A DNA stretch of 61,054 bases from an uncultured Alphaproteobacteria bacterium. Lineage in GTDB: Bacteria > Pseudomonadota > Alphaproteobacteria > Geminicoccales > Geminicoccaceae. The notes beneath the pieces are model-generated. The model saw nothing but the letters and a program-made list of their open reading frames with translations. It ran no database searches and was not told the origin of the DNA. The position numbers were made by a program, and so were the translations under genes. Below are positions 17,724 through 27,244 of the stretch, in pieces. The stretch is taken from the NCBI GenBank assembly GCA_937926445.1, contig CALBAK010000013.1:1-61054 (forward strand), read 5' to 3'. The stretch's first letter is position 1. Every line of letters starts with the position of its first letter.

Positions 17724-18170
17724 GTGACTTCCGCCCCCGCCATCGGCCGCGATGCGGCGACCGCCGAGGTCCGCCGCGGCACCATGCGGCTCCTGGCCGC
17801 GCTCGGCCTCGCTCCCTTGGCCGAGGTGCCGCTCGCTTCGGGCCGCAGACTCGATCTTTTGGCCCTCGCCGCCGACGGGACCTTCTGGGCGATCGAGATC
17901 AAGAGCTCGCTCGCCGATCTGCGTGCCGATGCGAAGTGGCCGGACTATCTGCCCTGGGCCGATCGGTTCTTCTTCGCGGTCGCCCCCGACTTCCCGCTCG
18001 CCGCCCTTCCGGGTGAGGAAGGGCTGATCGTGGCCGACCGCTACGAGGCCGTGATCCTGCGCGAGGGGCCGATCCGGCCCCTGCCCGGGGCCCGGCGCAG
18101 GGCCCTCCTCCTCCGCTTCGCTCGACTCGCCGCGGCCCGCGTCCACGGGCTCGAGGATCCGCCCCTCTGA
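17724..18170 (+). CDS. mmcB: MmcB family DNA repair protein
   Basis: A 148-residue protein of the alphaproteobacterial MmcB family, reported in Caulobacter to protect against mitomycin C damage. It has a PD-(D/E)XK nuclease-like core: the Asp in GRRLDLLALA, then the E-x-K pair in FWAIEIKSSLADLRADAKW, then DYLPWADRFFFAVAP. The start is a GTG at 17724; its ribosome site (AAGAAA) is weak. I see no clear LexA site in the 85-base divergent spacer shared with the DUF2336 gene. Confidence 0.85.
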   Translation: MTSAPAIGRDAATAEVRRGTMRLLAALGLAPLAEVPLASGRRLDLLALAADGTFWAIEIKSSLADLRADAKWPDYLPWADRFFFAVAPDFPLAALPGEEGLIVADRYEAVILREGPIRPLPGARRRALLLRFARLAAARVHGLEDPPL

Positions 18171-18191
18171 CCCGGCGCCGGCGGCACGGGT

Positions 18192-19088
18192 TCAGCCCTC
18201 GGTCAGCCACTCGTCGATCAGGAAGCGGGCGATGCTGTCCGGGTTCGGCAGGCGGACGGGCCGGCGCTCCTCGTCGAGGAGCTCGGCGCGGTGGAACCAG
18301 CGGGCGTCCTCGAGCTCCTCGAGTTCGACCGCGAGTGCGCCACCCACGCAGCTCGCGCGAAAGCCGAGCATCAGGCTCTGCGGGAAGGGCCAGGGCTGCG
18401 AGGAGCGGTAGCGGATCTCGCCGAGCTCGAGGCCGACCTCCTCGCGGACCTCGCGGCGGACCGCGGCCTCGAGCGATTCGCCGGGCTCCACGAAGCCCGC
18501 GAGGGTCGAATACATGCCGGGCGGAAAGCGCGGGGCGCGGCCGAGCACGCAGCGCTCGCCCTGCGTCACGAGCACGATGACCGCGGGGTCGGTGCGCGGG
18601 AAGCCGTCGCTGCCGCAGGCGGTGCAGCGTCGCACGTGGCCGGCCTCGACCGTCTCGGTGGGGGCGCCGCAGCGGCCGCAGAAGCGATGGGTGCGGTGCC
18701 AGTGGGCGAGCGCCCGGGCATAGGCCAAAAGGCCGGCCTCGGCGGCGCCGAGCAGGGGTGAGAGGGCGCGCAGCTCGACGAGCCGCCCCTCGATCCCCGG
18801 CCGCTCGCCCTCGAGGTCGAGGGCGAAGACCGCGCGATCCTCGAGCAGGCCCAGGAAGATCGCCCGCTCCGGGATCTCCCCGCCCAGGAGCGCCGGCTCG
18901 AGCGCGAACGGGTCGGGGCCTTCGGGGCGGTCGACCACGAAGAGCCGGAGATCGTCGAGCGCCACGACGCGGGACAGCGGGTCGCGGCGGCGCTCGGCGA
19001 GCCAGGCCGGATCGCGCCTTCGGGCGGCGGCCCGGTCGAGGCCCACGGTGGTGTAGACGTGCGGCGGGGGATTGGCGATCGGGCGCAA
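18192..19088 (-). CDS. nudC: NAD(H) pyrophosphatase / RNA decapping hydrolase NudC
   Basis: A 298-residue Nudix hydrolase that splits NADH to NMNH and AMP and can remove NAD caps from RNA. The zinc ribbon has four cysteines (HRFCGRCGAPTE and RRCTACGSDGF). The Nudix box is GFVEPGESLEAAVRREVREE. The NADH-specific SQPWPFPQSLM motif downstream separates it from other Nudix enzymes. The start is a TTG at 19088 with GGGAGG five bases upstream. It converges on mmcB with 21 bases between stops. Confidence 0.93.
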   Translation of the reverse strand: MRPIANPPPHVYTTVGLDRAAARRRDPAWLAERRRDPLSRVVALDDLRLFVVDRPEGPDPFALEPALLGGEIPERAIFLGLLEDRAVFALDLEGERPGIEGRLVELRALSPLLGAAEAGLLAYARALAHWHRTHRFCGRCGAPTETVEAGHVRRCTACGSDGFPRTDPAVIVLVTQGERCVLGRAPRFPPGMYSTLAGFVEPGESLEAAVRREVREEVGLELGEIRYRSSQPWPFPQSLMLGFRASCVGGALAVELEELEDARWFHRAELLDEERRPVRLPNPDSIARFLIDEWLTEG

Positions 19089-19186
19089 ACGGGCCTCCCG
19101 GGAGCGGGACCACGGCCCGCACCCGGCCGGCTTCTGGTCCGCCGCCGCATCTTGCGCAAGCGCCGCACGCGGTCGATATAGCGCGT

Positions 19187-19282
19187 GGAAGGCTGGCGGC
19201 GGACGACACCCTCGCCAACCCGGTCAGGTCCGGAAGGAAGCAGCCGTAACGAGTTCCGTGCCGGGTCGTCCGCCAGCCTTCC
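19187..19282 (+). ncRNA. ffs: 4.5S RNA of the signal recognition particle (small SRP RNA)
   Basis: About 96 bases fold into one long hairpin: GGAAGGCTGGCGG at the 5' end pairs with CCGCCAGCCTTCC at the 3' end. The apical part holds the invariant SRP domain IV core GGTCAGGTCCGGAAGGAAGC with the GGAA tetraloop region and AGCAGCC. Strand is set by this core. It lies 53 bases upstream of dnaX, a classic neighbourhood. Exact ends are drawn from base-pairing and may be a few bases off. Confidence 0.95.
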
Positions 19283-19334
19283 GCCGCGGCCTCGGGGCCG
19301 CGCGCTTCCGCCTGTCGCCCCGACCCCGCAGCGG

Positions 19335-21095
19335 ATGAGCGAGCCCAGGGTGCAAGGCGCCTACCGTGTGCTCGCCCGGACCTACCGGCCGGGCCGCCTG
19401 TCCGAGCTGATCGGCCAGGACGCGCTCGTCCGCACGGTCTCGAATGCCTTCCGCACGGGCCGGATCGCGCACGCCTTCCTGCTCTGCGGGATCCGCGGGG
19501 TGGGCAAGACCACGACCGCGCGGATCCTGGCCAAGGGGCTCAACTGCACGGGGCCCGACGGCAGGGGCGGACCGACCCCCGAGCCCTGCGGGGTCTGCCC
19601 TTCCTGCGTGGCGATCGGCGAGGACCGCTCGCTCGACGTCGTCGAGATGGACGCCGCCTCGCAGACCGGCAAGGCCGACGTCCTCGACCTCGTCCAGGGG
19701 ATCCAGCTCGCCCCCGCCTCCTCGCGCTTCAAGGTCTACATCCTGGACGAGGTCCACATGCTCTCGGAGAAGGCGTGGAACGCCCTTCTCAAGACCGTCG
19801 AAGAGCCGCCGCCGCACGCCAAGTTCGTGTTCGCCACGACCGAGATCCGCAAGGTGCCGGTCACCGTGCTCTCGCGCTGCCAGCGCTTCGAGCTGCGCCG
19901 GGTCGAGCCCGCCAAGCTCGCGGCACACCTGGCCGCGGTCTGCCGCAAGGAGGCGGTCGAGGCCGAGCCGCGCGCCCTCGAGCTGTTGGCGGCGGCCGCC
20001 GAGGGCTCGGTCCGCGACGCCCTCTCGCTGCTCGACCAGGCGATCGCCATCGGCGAGGGCCGGGTGGTGGCGGCGCTCGTCCAGGACATGCTGGGTCTGG
20101 CCGACCGCGGCCGGCTGCTCGACCTGCTCGAGGCGGCCGGCGCCCGCGATCCCGGCCGGGTGCTCGATCTCCTGGGCGAGCTCCACGCGCTGGGTGCCGA
20201 CCCGCGCATGGTGCTGCAGGACCTCCTCCACTTGGTCCATCTGGCGAGCCGGCTCGCCGCCGGGGTGGCACCCGGCCGGCTCGGCGAGCCGCTCGCGGCA
20301 CCGCTGCTCGAGCGGCTCGAGGCGCTGGCCCGGGGCTCCGACCTGCCGCGGCTCGCCCGCGCCTGGCAGGTGCTGCTCAAGGGGCTCGAGGAGGTACGCA
20401 GCGCGCCCGATGCGGCGGCGGCGGCCGAGATGGTGCTCCTGCGCCTCACCTGCCTCTCCGACCTGCCGACGCCGGCCGAACTCGCTCGGCTCCTGCGGGC
20501 CGGGCCGGGTGCTCTCGAGGCGGCCCTGCCGGCAGCCCGGCCGCGCGCCCCGAGCCCCTCCCCCACTGGACGCGCTGCCGCCCCCTCGACCGCCGGCGCT
20601 TCGGGTACGCCGCGCCCGGTGTCCGCCCGTGCCGTCGCCGGGCCGGCCGCGGCGACGGTCGAGCCGGGGGCGGATGCGACTGCGGCGGTCGAGACGCCGA
20701 TCCGCTTCGCCGATCTCGTGGCACGCTTGCGTGCGCGCGGCTACGCTCCGCTCGCCGGCTGGCTGATCGAAGGGGTGCATCTCGTGCGCCTCGAGCCGGG
20801 CCTGCTCGAGGTCCGGGCGCGCCCGGGCCTGCCGCGCGAGCTGCCGGGCGAGCTCGCCGCGGCCCTCCAGGCGGTGACCGGGCGGCGCTGGATGGTGGCC
20901 TTGAGCGACGCGCCGGGCGAGCCCACCCTCGCCGAGCAGGCGGAGGCGGCGCGGGCCCGGCGGATCGAGGAGCTCGGCCGAACCGAGCCGATCCGGAACC
21001 TGCTCGAGCTCTTTCCGGGCACCGAGATCGTCGACGTCCGCCCGGCGGCGCCCGCCGGGGCGCGTGGTGCAGCCGAGGAGGAAGGGGGCCGATGA
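19335..21095 (+). CDS. dnaX: DNA polymerase III subunits gamma/tau
   Basis: The clamp-loader ATPase, 586 residues. The AAA+ core has Walker [13 protein letters not shown], a four-cysteine zinc module (LNC then CGVCPSC), Walker [11 protein letters not shown] and sensor 1 FATTE. The C-terminal ~180 residues (Pro/Ala linker, then [16 protein letters not shown]) form the tau-specific DnaB/alpha-binding part. The ATG at 19335 follows the 4.5S RNA. Its stop overlaps the ybaB ATG as ATGA. I saw no slippery A-tract that would point to a programmed frameshift for gamma. Confidence 0.95.
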   Translation: MSEPRVQGAYRVLARTYRPGRLSELIGQDALVRTVSNAFRTGRIAHAFLLCGIRGVGKTTTARILAKGLNCTGPDGRGGPTPEPCGVCPSCVAIGEDRSLDVVEMDAASQTGKADVLDLVQGIQLAPASSRFKVYILDEVHMLSEKAWNALLKTVEEPPPHAKFVFATTEIRKVPVTVLSRCQRFELRRVEPAKLAAHLAAVCRKEAVEAEPRALELLAAAAEGSVRDALSLLDQAIAIGEGRVVAALVQDMLGLADRGRLLDLLEAAGARDPGRVLDLLGELHALGADPRMVLQDLLHLVHLASRLAAGVAPGRLGEPLAAPLLERLEALARGSDLPRLARAWQVLLKGLEEVRSAPDAAAAAEMVLLRLTCLSDLPTPAELARLLRAGPGALEAALPAARPRAPSPSPTGRAAAPSTAGASGTPRPVSARAVAGPAAATVEPGADATAAVETPIRFADLVARLRARGYAPLAGWLIEGVHLVRLEPGLLEVRARPGLPRELPGELAAALQAVTGRRWMVALSDAPGEPTLAEQAEAARARRIEELGRTEPIRNLLELFPGTEIVDVRPAAPAGARGAAEEEGGR

Positions 21096-21415
21096 AGAAT
21101 CTCTCCAACATGCTCAAAGAGGCGCAGAAGCTGCAGCAGCGCATGGTCGAGATGCAGCAGCGCCTGGCCGAGACCGAGATGACGGGACAGTCGGGCGGCG
21201 GGCTCGTCACCGTCGTCCTCAACGGCAAGGGCGAGATGAAGCGGGTCAAGATCGACAAGAGCCTGGTCGATCCGAACGAGGTCGAGATCCTCGAAGACCT
21301 GATCGTCGCCGCGACCAACGACGCCAAGAGCAAGATCGAGGCGCATCTCGCTGCCGAGATGCAGAAGATGACCGGCGGGCTGCCCTTGCCGCCGGGCATG
21401 AAGCTGCCGTTTTGA
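21092..21415 (+). CDS. ybaB: YbaB/EbfC family nucleoid-associated protein
   Basis: A 107-residue DNA-binding protein, normal family length. It begins [20 protein letters not shown], a coiled-coil helix, followed by the beta core [20 protein letters not shown] and a C-terminal helix ending [12 protein letters not shown]. It binds DNA as a tweezer-like dimer. Its ATG overlaps the dnaX stop (ATGA), and recR follows after four bases: the conserved dnaX-ybaB-recR unit. Confidence 0.95.
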   Translation: MKNLSNMLKEAQKLQQRMVEMQQRLAETEMTGQSGGGLVTVVLNGKGEMKRVKIDKSLVDPNEVEILEDLIVAATNDAKSKIEAHLAAEMQKMTGGLPLPPGMKLPF

Positions 21416-21419
21416 GACC

Positions 21420-22016
21420 TTGGCCGCCGGACCGATCGAAGATCTCGTCCGCCTGCTCGGCCGCTTGCCGGGGCTCGGTCCGCGCTCGGCCCGACGCGCG
21501 GCGCTCGCCCTGTTGCGGCGACCCGACACGCTGCTCGAGCCCCTGCGGGCGGCCCTCGAGACCTGCGCCCGCGAGGTCCGCCGCTGCGCCGTCTGCGGCA
21601 ATCTCGACACCCGCGATCCCTGTTCGATCTGCACCGATCCGGGCCGCGATGCGGATGCGATCCTCGTGGTCGAGCAGGTCGAGGATCTGTGGGCCATGGA
21701 GCGGGCCGGTACTTTCCGGGGCCGTTACCACGTGCTGGGTGGTACGCTCTCGGCGCTCGATGCGGTCGGCCCCGAAGAACTCGGGGTCGACCGGCTCTTG
21801 CGGCGCGCGGCCGAGCGGCCGGGGATCGAAGTGGTCCTCGCCCTCGGCGCCACGGTCGCCGGCCAGACCACCGCGCACTATCTGGCGGAGCGCCTCGCCG
21901 GTACCGGGGCGCGCGTGACCCGGCTCGGCTACGGCCTTCCGATCGGCGGCGAGCTCAACTATCTGGACGAAGGAACGCTCGCCGCCGCCCTGAGCGGCCG
22001 CCAGCCGGTCGGCTGA
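21420..22016 (+). CDS. recR: Recombination mediator RecR
   Basis: A 198-residue protein that loads RecA at gaps together with RecF/RecO. It has an N-terminal helix-hairpin-helix (LGRLPGLGPRSARRAA), a zinc finger (RRCAVCGNLDTRDPCSIC), a Toprim domain (ILVVEQVEDLWAME) and a C-terminal Walker-B-like segment. The start is a TTG at 21420, four bases after ybaB, with a poor ribosome site; translation is probably coupled to ybaB. Confidence 0.94.
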   Translation: MAAGPIEDLVRLLGRLPGLGPRSARRAALALLRRPDTLLEPLRAALETCAREVRRCAVCGNLDTRDPCSICTDPGRDADAILVVEQVEDLWAMERAGTFRGRYHVLGGTLSALDAVGPEELGVDRLLRRAAERPGIEVVLALGATVAGQTTAHYLAERLAGTGARVTRLGYGLPIGGELNYLDEGTLAAALSGRQPVG

Positions 22017-22047
22017 GCCGCCGACGATCGCGCGATTCGAGAGCACG

Positions 22048-22560
22048 ATGGCCGTCCGCCGCATCCTGATCGCTCCGCACCCGCTCCTCAAGCTCAAGGC
22101 CCGGCCGGTCGAAACGGTCGACGACGACATCCGCCGGCTCATGGACGACATGCTCGAGACCATGTACCGAGCACCGGGCATCGGCCTCGCCGCACCGCAG
22201 GTGGGCGTGTCGCTGCGCGTGGTGGTGGTCGACCTCGCCAAAAAGGACGAGCCGCCCGCACCGCTGCGCCTCGTCAACCCCGAGATCACCTGGCGCTCGG
22301 AAGAGCAGGTGGTGATGGAGGAGGGGTGCCTGTCGCTGCCCGAGCAGTTCGCCGAACTCGCCCGGCCGGCTTCGATCCGCCTCGCCTATCTCGACGAGCG
22401 GGGCGAGCCGCGGACCCTCGAAGCGGACGGCATGCTCGCCCGCTGCCTGCAGCACGAAGTCGACCATCTGGACGGGATCCTGTTCGTCGACCGGCTCTCG
22501 CCCTTGAAGCGCAACATGATCCTGAGGAAGCTCGCCAAGGCCCAGCGAGCGCGCGCCTGA
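22048..22560 (+). CDS. def: Peptide deformylase
   Basis: Removes the formyl group from new polypeptides; 170 residues. All three family motifs are present: GIGLAAPQVG (motif 1), EEGCLSLPEQ (motif 2, metal Cys) and QHEVDHLDG (motif 3, HExxH metal ligands). It is followed by fmt, so the formylation and deformylation enzymes are adjacent as in many bacteria. Confidence 0.96.
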   Translation: MAVRRILIAPHPLLKLKARPVETVDDDIRRLMDDMLETMYRAPGIGLAAPQVGVSLRVVVVDLAKKDEPPAPLRLVNPEITWRSEEQVVMEEGCLSLPEQFAELARPASIRLAYLDERGEPRTLEADGMLARCLQHEVDHLDGILFVDRLSPLKRNMILRKLAKAQRARA

Positions 22561-22572
22561 AGCGGTCCGCGC

Positions 22573-23496
22573 GTGCGCCTCGCCCTCCTCTTCATGGGTA
22601 GCGCCGGCTTCGCGGTGCCGGCCCTCGAGGCGCTCGCCCGCGGACCGCACCGACTGCTCGCGGTCTACACCCAGCCGCCGCGACCCGCCGGGCGGGGCAT
22701 GGCGGAGCGCCGGACCCCGGTCCACGAGGCGGCCCTCTCCCTGGGGCTGCCGGTGCGTACGTCGTCGAGCCTGCGCGATCCGGCGGTGGAGGAGGAGCTT
22801 CGGGCGCTGGCACCCGATCTCGCGGTCGTCGCGGCCTACGGCCTCCTCCTGCCCGAGACCGTGCTCGCCGTCCCGCGGCTCGGCTGCCTCAATCTGCACG
22901 CTTCGCTCTTGCCGCGCTGGCGGGGGGCGGCGCCGATCCAACGAGCGATCCTGGCGGGCGACGGCGAGACCGGCGTGTGCCTCATGCGGATGGAGAAGGG
23001 GCTCGATACGGGCCCGGTCTACGCCTGCAGGCGGACCCCGATCGGCCCGCGCGAAACGGCGGGCAGCCTGCACGATCGCCTCGCGGCGATGGCGGCCGAG
23101 CTCCTGCTTGCCGAACTGCCGGCGATCGCGGCTGGGACTGCGGTGCCCCGCCCGCAACCGGCCGAAGGCGTCACCTACGCGGCAAAGATCGGCCCCGAGG
23201 ACCAGCGGCTCGACTTCACCCGCAGCGCCGTCGAGCTCGACCGGCGGATCCGGGCGCTCTCGCCGGCGCCCGGGGCCTGGTGCACGGCACGCGGCGAGCG
23301 GCTCCTCGTGCTCGAGGCCGAGCCGGTCGAGGCGCCCCCCGGTGCCCCGGGCGAGGTCGTGGCGCTGCCGCTCACCGTGGCCTGTGGCGAGGGCGCGCTC
23401 GCCCTTCGCCGGGTGCAGCGGGCCGGGCGGCGGGCGCTGGACGCCGAGGCCTTGCAGCGCGGCTTCCCCCTTCCCCTCGGCAGTCGGCTGGGATGA
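22573..23496 (+). CDS. fmt: Methionyl-tRNA formyltransferase
   Basis: A 307-residue enzyme that formylates initiator Met-tRNA with 10-formyl-THF. The N-terminal Rossmann part reads LLFMGSAGFAVPALEAL. The catalytic region is LNLHASLLPRWRGAAPIQRAI with the folate-site SLLPRWRG. The C-terminal OB domain starts near PRPQPAEGVTYAAKI. The start is a GTG at 22573. It lies 12 bases after def and 4 bases before truA. Confidence 0.95.
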   Translation: MRLALLFMGSAGFAVPALEALARGPHRLLAVYTQPPRPAGRGMAERRTPVHEAALSLGLPVRTSSSLRDPAVEEELRALAPDLAVVAAYGLLLPETVLAVPRLGCLNLHASLLPRWRGAAPIQRAILAGDGETGVCLMRMEKGLDTGPVYACRRTPIGPRETAGSLHDRLAAMAAELLLAELPAIAAGTAVPRPQPAEGVTYAAKIGPEDQRLDFTRSAVELDRRIRALSPAPGAWCTARGERLLVLEAEPVEAPPGAPGEVVALPLTVACGEGALALRRVQRAGRRALDAEALQRGFPLPLGSRLG

Positions 23497-23500
23497 GGGC

Positions 23501-24247
23501 GTGCGGCGCTGGCGGATCGTGATCGAGTACGACGGCGGGCCGTTCGTCGGCTGGCAACGGCAGACCTCGGGGCTCTCGGTCCAAGCCCTGCTGGAGGAGG
23601 CGGTGGCCCGGCTCACCGGCGAGAGCGTCACGGTGGTCGGCGGTGGGCGGACCGACGCGGGGGTGCACGCGCTCGGCCAGGTGGCGCATGTCGATCTCGC
23701 GAAGGACCTGCCGCCCGAGCGGCTCGTGGGTGGTCTCAACGCGCATCTGCGGCCGCACCCGGTGGCCGTGCTCGAGGCGCGGGCGGTCGACGAGAGCTTC
23801 CACGCCCGCTTCTCGGCGCTGCGCCGGCGCTATCTCTTCCGGATCCTCGATCGGCGGGCACCGCCGACCCTCGAGCGCGGCCGGGTCTGGCACCTGCCGC
23901 GGCGGCTCGATGCCGAGCGGATGCACGAGGCCGCCCAGGCGCTCGTCGGCCGGCACGATTTCACGAGCTTCCGGGCGAGCGAGTGCCAGGCGAAGAGCGC
24001 GATCAGGACGCTCGATCTCGTGCACGTCCGGCGGGTCGGGTCGATCGTCGAGCTCCGAGCGGTGGCCCGCTCCTTCCTGCATCACCAGGTGCGGAACATG
24101 GTGGGCACGCTCGTCCGGGTCGGGCTCGGCGAGGCCGATCTCGGCTGGCCGGCGCATGTGCTCAAGGCCCGCGACCGGCGGGCGGCGGGGCCCACCGCAC
24201 CCGCCTGCGGCCTGTTCCTCGAACGGATCGACTACCCGACCGGCTGA
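23501..24247 (+). CDS. truA: tRNA pseudouridine(38-40) synthase
   Basis: A 248-residue enzyme with N-terminal IVIEYDGGPFVGWQRQ and the catalytic Asp in GGGRTDAGVHALGQ. The conserved RRYLFRI and the C-terminal SFLHHQVRNMVGTLV are also present. The start is the GTG at 23501 (MRRWRIVIEYDG). Its 3' end overlaps the end of the opposite-strand membrane-protein gene by 16 bases. It is the last gene of the ffs-to-truA run. Confidence 0.95.
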   Translation: MRRWRIVIEYDGGPFVGWQRQTSGLSVQALLEEAVARLTGESVTVVGGGRTDAGVHALGQVAHVDLAKDLPPERLVGGLNAHLRPHPVAVLEARAVDESFHARFSALRRRYLFRILDRRAPPTLERGRVWHLPRRLDAERMHEAAQALVGRHDFTSFRASECQAKSAIRTLDLVHVRRVGSIVELRAVARSFLHHQVRNMVGTLVRVGLGEADLGWPAHVLKARDRRAAGPTAPACGLFLERIDYPTG

Positions 24248-24834
24248 AGGGCCGTACCAGCGGCGAGCCAGGCGATCAGGCGGTCGGTGGCGCCGTTGAC
24301 GAGCACGCTCACGATCACGTCGAGCAGGACGAAGCCGGCCGCCACCTGGCCCGGGGCCTCGAGCGCAGTGCGCACCACGAGCCACTGATAGGCGAGGGCG
24401 GCGAGGGTGGCGGCGGTGGCGAGCCCGGCACCCGTGGGGTGCGGCAGGAGGGCCGAGAGGATCACCGCCGCGAGCAGGAAGTGGATCTGCAGGACGGCCG
24501 CCCAGTTGCTCGCCACGACGAGCGGCACGAAACGGCGGCCCTCGCCCATCGCACGGAGGACGAGGGCGGCGGCGAGCGGGAAGGCGAGCCAGCCGAGTAC
24601 GTAACCGCCGGTCTCGACGAGGAGGAGGAGTGGCAGGGCGATCGGCGCCCCCTCCTCGAAGAGGCCGCGCAGGACGAGCACGAGATAGGCGGGGAAGGAG
24701 ACGAGCGCCGCGGTGAAGGAGGCGAGGAAGCCCTCGAAGGAGAGGTCGAAGCCGGCCATCGCCGCGGGCTCGCGCCGCAGGATCGCGAGCGCGCCCACGA
24801 GGCCTCTGCGGATCTCCGCGGCCGAGGCGATCAC
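24232..24834 (-). CDS. Small multi-span membrane protein, function unknown
   Basis: A 200-residue protein with about five hydrophobic helices (for example LVSFPAYLVLVLRGLF, YVLGWLAFPLAAALVLRAM and VLQIHFLLAAVILSALL). I recognise no enzymatic motif; the layout is like Yip1-type or other small membrane proteins found beside dapE in alphaproteobacteria. The start is the GTG at 24834, overlapping the dapE stop as GTGA, so it is translationally coupled to lysine/peptidoglycan precursor synthesis. It ends in TAG inside the 3' end of truA. Confidence 0.7.
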   Translation of the reverse strand: MIASAAEIRRGLVGALAILRREPAAMAGFDLSFEGFLASFTAALVSFPAYLVLVLRGLFEEGAPIALPLLLLVETGGYVLGWLAFPLAAALVLRAMGEGRRFVPLVVASNWAAVLQIHFLLAAVILSALLPHPTGAGLATAATLAALAYQWLVVRTALEAPGQVAAGFVLLDVIVSVLVNGATDRLIAWLAAGTALQPVG

Positions 24835-25973
24835 GCGGGGAAGAACCGGTCGAGGAAGGTGGCGTAGATGCGCGCGAGGCCTTCGATGTCGGCGATCGCC
24901 ACGTGCTCGTCGGTCTGGTGCAGAGTAGGCCCCGGCAGGCCGAACTCGACCACCGGACAGTGCGGGGCGAAGAAGCGTGCGTCCGAGGTGCCACCCGAGG
25001 TGTCGAAGCGGGGCCGCAGACCCGTCACGGCCTCGACCGCTTCGGCGAGCGTGGCGGTGAGCGGCCCCTCCTCGGTGCGGAAGGGCTCGGCGCCGATGCT
25101 GGTCTCGAGCGCGACGTCGCCGCCCAGGGAGTCGAGGAGCGCCCGCAACCGGCGCTCGAGGCCGGCGCCGCTGTGGCGGTCGTTGAAGCGGATGTTGAAG
25201 ACGGCTCGGGCCTCGCCCGGAATCACGTTCGACGCGGGATTGCCGATGTCGATCGAGGCGATCTGGAGCGTCGAGGGCTCGAACCAGGGGGTGCCCTCGT
25301 CGAGGCGGAGGGCGAGGAGGGCCGCGAGGATCTGCACCAGGCGGTGGGCCGCGTTGTCGGCCCGCTGGGGGTAGGCGGTGTGACCCTGACGCCCGCGCAC
25401 GACGAGCCGCCCGGTCAAGGAACCGCGGCGGCCGATCTTGGCGAGATCGCCGAGCCGCTCGCGGCTCGTGGGTTCGCCCACGAGGCAAGCGTCGGGGGGC
25501 ATCCCGCGTTCGATCGCCCAGGCGACGAGCCGGGCCGAGCCGTCGATCGAGGGTCCCTCCTCGTCACCGGTCAAGAACAACGAGAGCCGGCCGCGCGGCA
25601 GGCCGCGGCGGGCCAGATGGTGCGCGACGGCGGCGATCATGGCCGCCACCCCGCTCTTCATGTCGGCCGCCCCCCGGCCGAACAGCCGGCCGTCGCGCAC
25701 CACGCCTTCGAAGGGCGGGACGCTCCAGCGCGCGGGATCGCCCGGCGGCACGACGTCGAGATGGCCGTTGAGGACGAGGTGCGGCCGGCCCTCCCCGACC
25801 GTCGCCACGAGGTTGGGCACGCGCGGCCCGGCGCTCGCGAACTCGAGGCGGATGCAGGCGAAGCCGGCGGGCTCGAGCGTCCGCGCGCAGCGCTCGAGCG
25901 CCGCCCCGGCATCCGGTGTGACGCTCGGGCAGCGGACGAGCTCCCGGGTGAGTGCGACGGGATCGATCTCCAT
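24831..25973 (-). CDS. dapE: Succinyl-diaminopimelate desuccinylase
   Basis: An M20-family metallopeptidase fold, 380 residues, that releases LL-diaminopimelate in the succinylase branch of lysine synthesis. The zinc-binding His-Asp motif is LNGHLDVVPPGD, the bridging region is FGRGAADMKSG, the catalytic Glu-Glu is TGDEEGPS, and the dimer domain has the conserved GRQGHTAYPQRADN. C-terminal TSGGTSDARF fits DapE rather than ArgE. dapD lies 137 bases upstream, supporting the call. Confidence 0.94.
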   Translation of the reverse strand: MEIDPVALTRELVRCPSVTPDAGAALERCARTLEPAGFACIRLEFASAGPRVPNLVATVGEGRPHLVLNGHLDVVPPGDPARWSVPPFEGVVRDGRLFGRGAADMKSGVAAMIAAVAHHLARRGLPRGRLSLFLTGDEEGPSIDGSARLVAWAIERGMPPDACLVGEPTSRERLGDLAKIGRRGSLTGRLVVRGRQGHTAYPQRADNAAHRLVQILAALLALRLDEGTPWFEPSTLQIASIDIGNPASNVIPGEARAVFNIRFNDRHSGAGLERRLRALLDSLGGDVALETSIGAEPFRTEEGPLTATLAEAVEAVTGLRPRFDTSGGTSDARFFAPHCPVVEFGLPGPTLHQTDEHVAIADIEGLARIYATFLDRFFPA

Positions 25974-26110
25974 GAGCGCCTTTCGGAACGAGCGCCCCGC
26001 GGACCCGCGCCGGTCCGGGTCAACGCAGCGGGCGGCCGGCCGGGCGATCGGACCCTACGCCACCGCCCCCTCCTGTCAACCGCACGGCGCGCCGGAGCCG
26101 CCTGCGCCGT

Positions 26111-26953
26111 TCAGTCGCGCAGCAGCTCGTTGATCGCGGTCCGCGCCCGGGTCTTGGCGTCGACCCGCTTGATGATGACGGCACAGTAGAGGCTCGGGCC
26201 GGGCCGCCCGTCGGGCAGCGGGTTGCCGGGCAGGCTGCCGGGCACGACGACGGAGCCCGCCGGGACACGGCCGGTGAAGATCTCGCCGGTCGTACGGTCG
26301 ACGATCTTGGTCGAGGCGCCGATGAAGGTGCCCATCGCCAGGACCGCTCCCTCTTCAACGATCACCCCCTCGACTACCTCGGCACGGGCGCCGATGAAGA
26401 CATCGTCCTCGACGATCACCGGGTTGGCCTGCAGAGGTTCGAGCACGCCGCCGATCCCCGCACCGCCCGAGATGTGGCAGTTCTTGCCGATCTGGGCGCA
26501 GGAGCCGACGGTGGCCCAGGTGTCGATCATGGTGCCGCGGTCCACCCGGGCACCCACGTTGACGAAGCAGGGCATGAGCACCACGCCCGGAGCGATGTAG
26601 GCGCTCTTGCGGACGATGGCGCCCGGGACGGCGCGGAAGCCCGCCTCCTCGAAGCGGGCCTCGTCCCAGCCCGCGAACTTGGGCGGAACCTTGTCCCACC
26701 AGGAGGTGCCGCCGGGCCCGCCCGGGATCGTCCGCATGCCCTCGAGGCGGAAGGAGAGCAGCACGGCTTTCTTGAGCCATTGATGGGTGATCCACTGCCC
26801 GTCCTTCTTCTCGGCCACCCGAAGCTCGCCGCGGTCGAGGGCGGCGAGTGCCTCCTCGACGGCGTCGCGGATCTCGCCCTCGGTTTGCGGGCCGATGGTC
26901 GCGCGCTCGTCCCAGGCCCGCTCGATCACACCTGCGAGCAGGTCGTGGTCCAT
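26111..26953 (-). CDS. dapD: 2,3,4,5-tetrahydropyridine-2,6-dicarboxylate N-succinyltransferase
   Basis: A left-handed beta-helix acyltransferase, 280 residues. It has an N-terminal helical domain ([15 protein letters not shown]). Hexapeptide repeats begin at [20 protein letters not shown] and continue through [22 protein letters not shown]. It ends in the family-typical [20 protein letters not shown]. It catalyses the step before the DapC aminotransferase and DapE. dapD and dapE appear co-transcribed. Confidence 0.96.
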   Translation of the reverse strand: MDHDLLAGVIERAWDERATIGPQTEGEIRDAVEEALAALDRGELRVAEKKDGQWITHQWLKKAVLLSFRLEGMRTIPGGPGGTSWWDKVPPKFAGWDEARFEEAGFRAVPGAIVRKSAYIAPGVVLMPCFVNVGARVDRGTMIDTWATVGSCAQIGKNCHISGGAGIGGVLEPLQANPVIVEDDVFIGARAEVVEGVIVEEGAVLAMGTFIGASTKIVDRTTGEIFTGRVPAGSVVVPGSLPGNPLPDGRPGPSLYCAVIIKRVDAKTRARTAINELLRD

Positions 26954-27115
26954 GCCGGTTTCCCCCTTTCCGTGCCTGTAGCGATGCTCGCTCGATGCGG
27001 AGGTGGGAGGCTAGCCGGCGCGGGCGGGCTGTCAATTCGGCCGGCGCTCGAGCGGCTCGGCTCGCCGGCTCGCCTTTCAACCCGAGATTTTCCCGAGGGC
27101 GGGGGCGTTCTTCCC

Positions 27116-27244
27116 GTGGCCGTCGACCTCGAGAACGCCGAGGCCGATCGCCTCGCCCGCGCGATCGCCGAAGCGCGGGGCGAGCCCTTGCTCTTCGAGG
27201 GCCGAGACTTCGGCCGCACCGACGTCGAACGGGCGGTTCCCCGA
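27116..27244 (+). pseudogene. C-terminal remnant of a VapC-type PIN-domain toxin
   Basis: One frame reads AEADRLARAIAEARGEPLLF and then EGRDFGRTDVERA. This matches the C-terminus of VapC toxins, where the ...GEPLLFKGDDFxxTDI block carries the last acidic residue of the PIN active site. The N-terminal two thirds of a PIN domain and any antitoxin are missing, and the frame runs on into unrelated sequence. It therefore looks like a relic. It occupies the 408-base gap between dapD and the FAD-linked dehydrogenase. The rest of the gap shows nothing clear. Confidence 0.5.
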
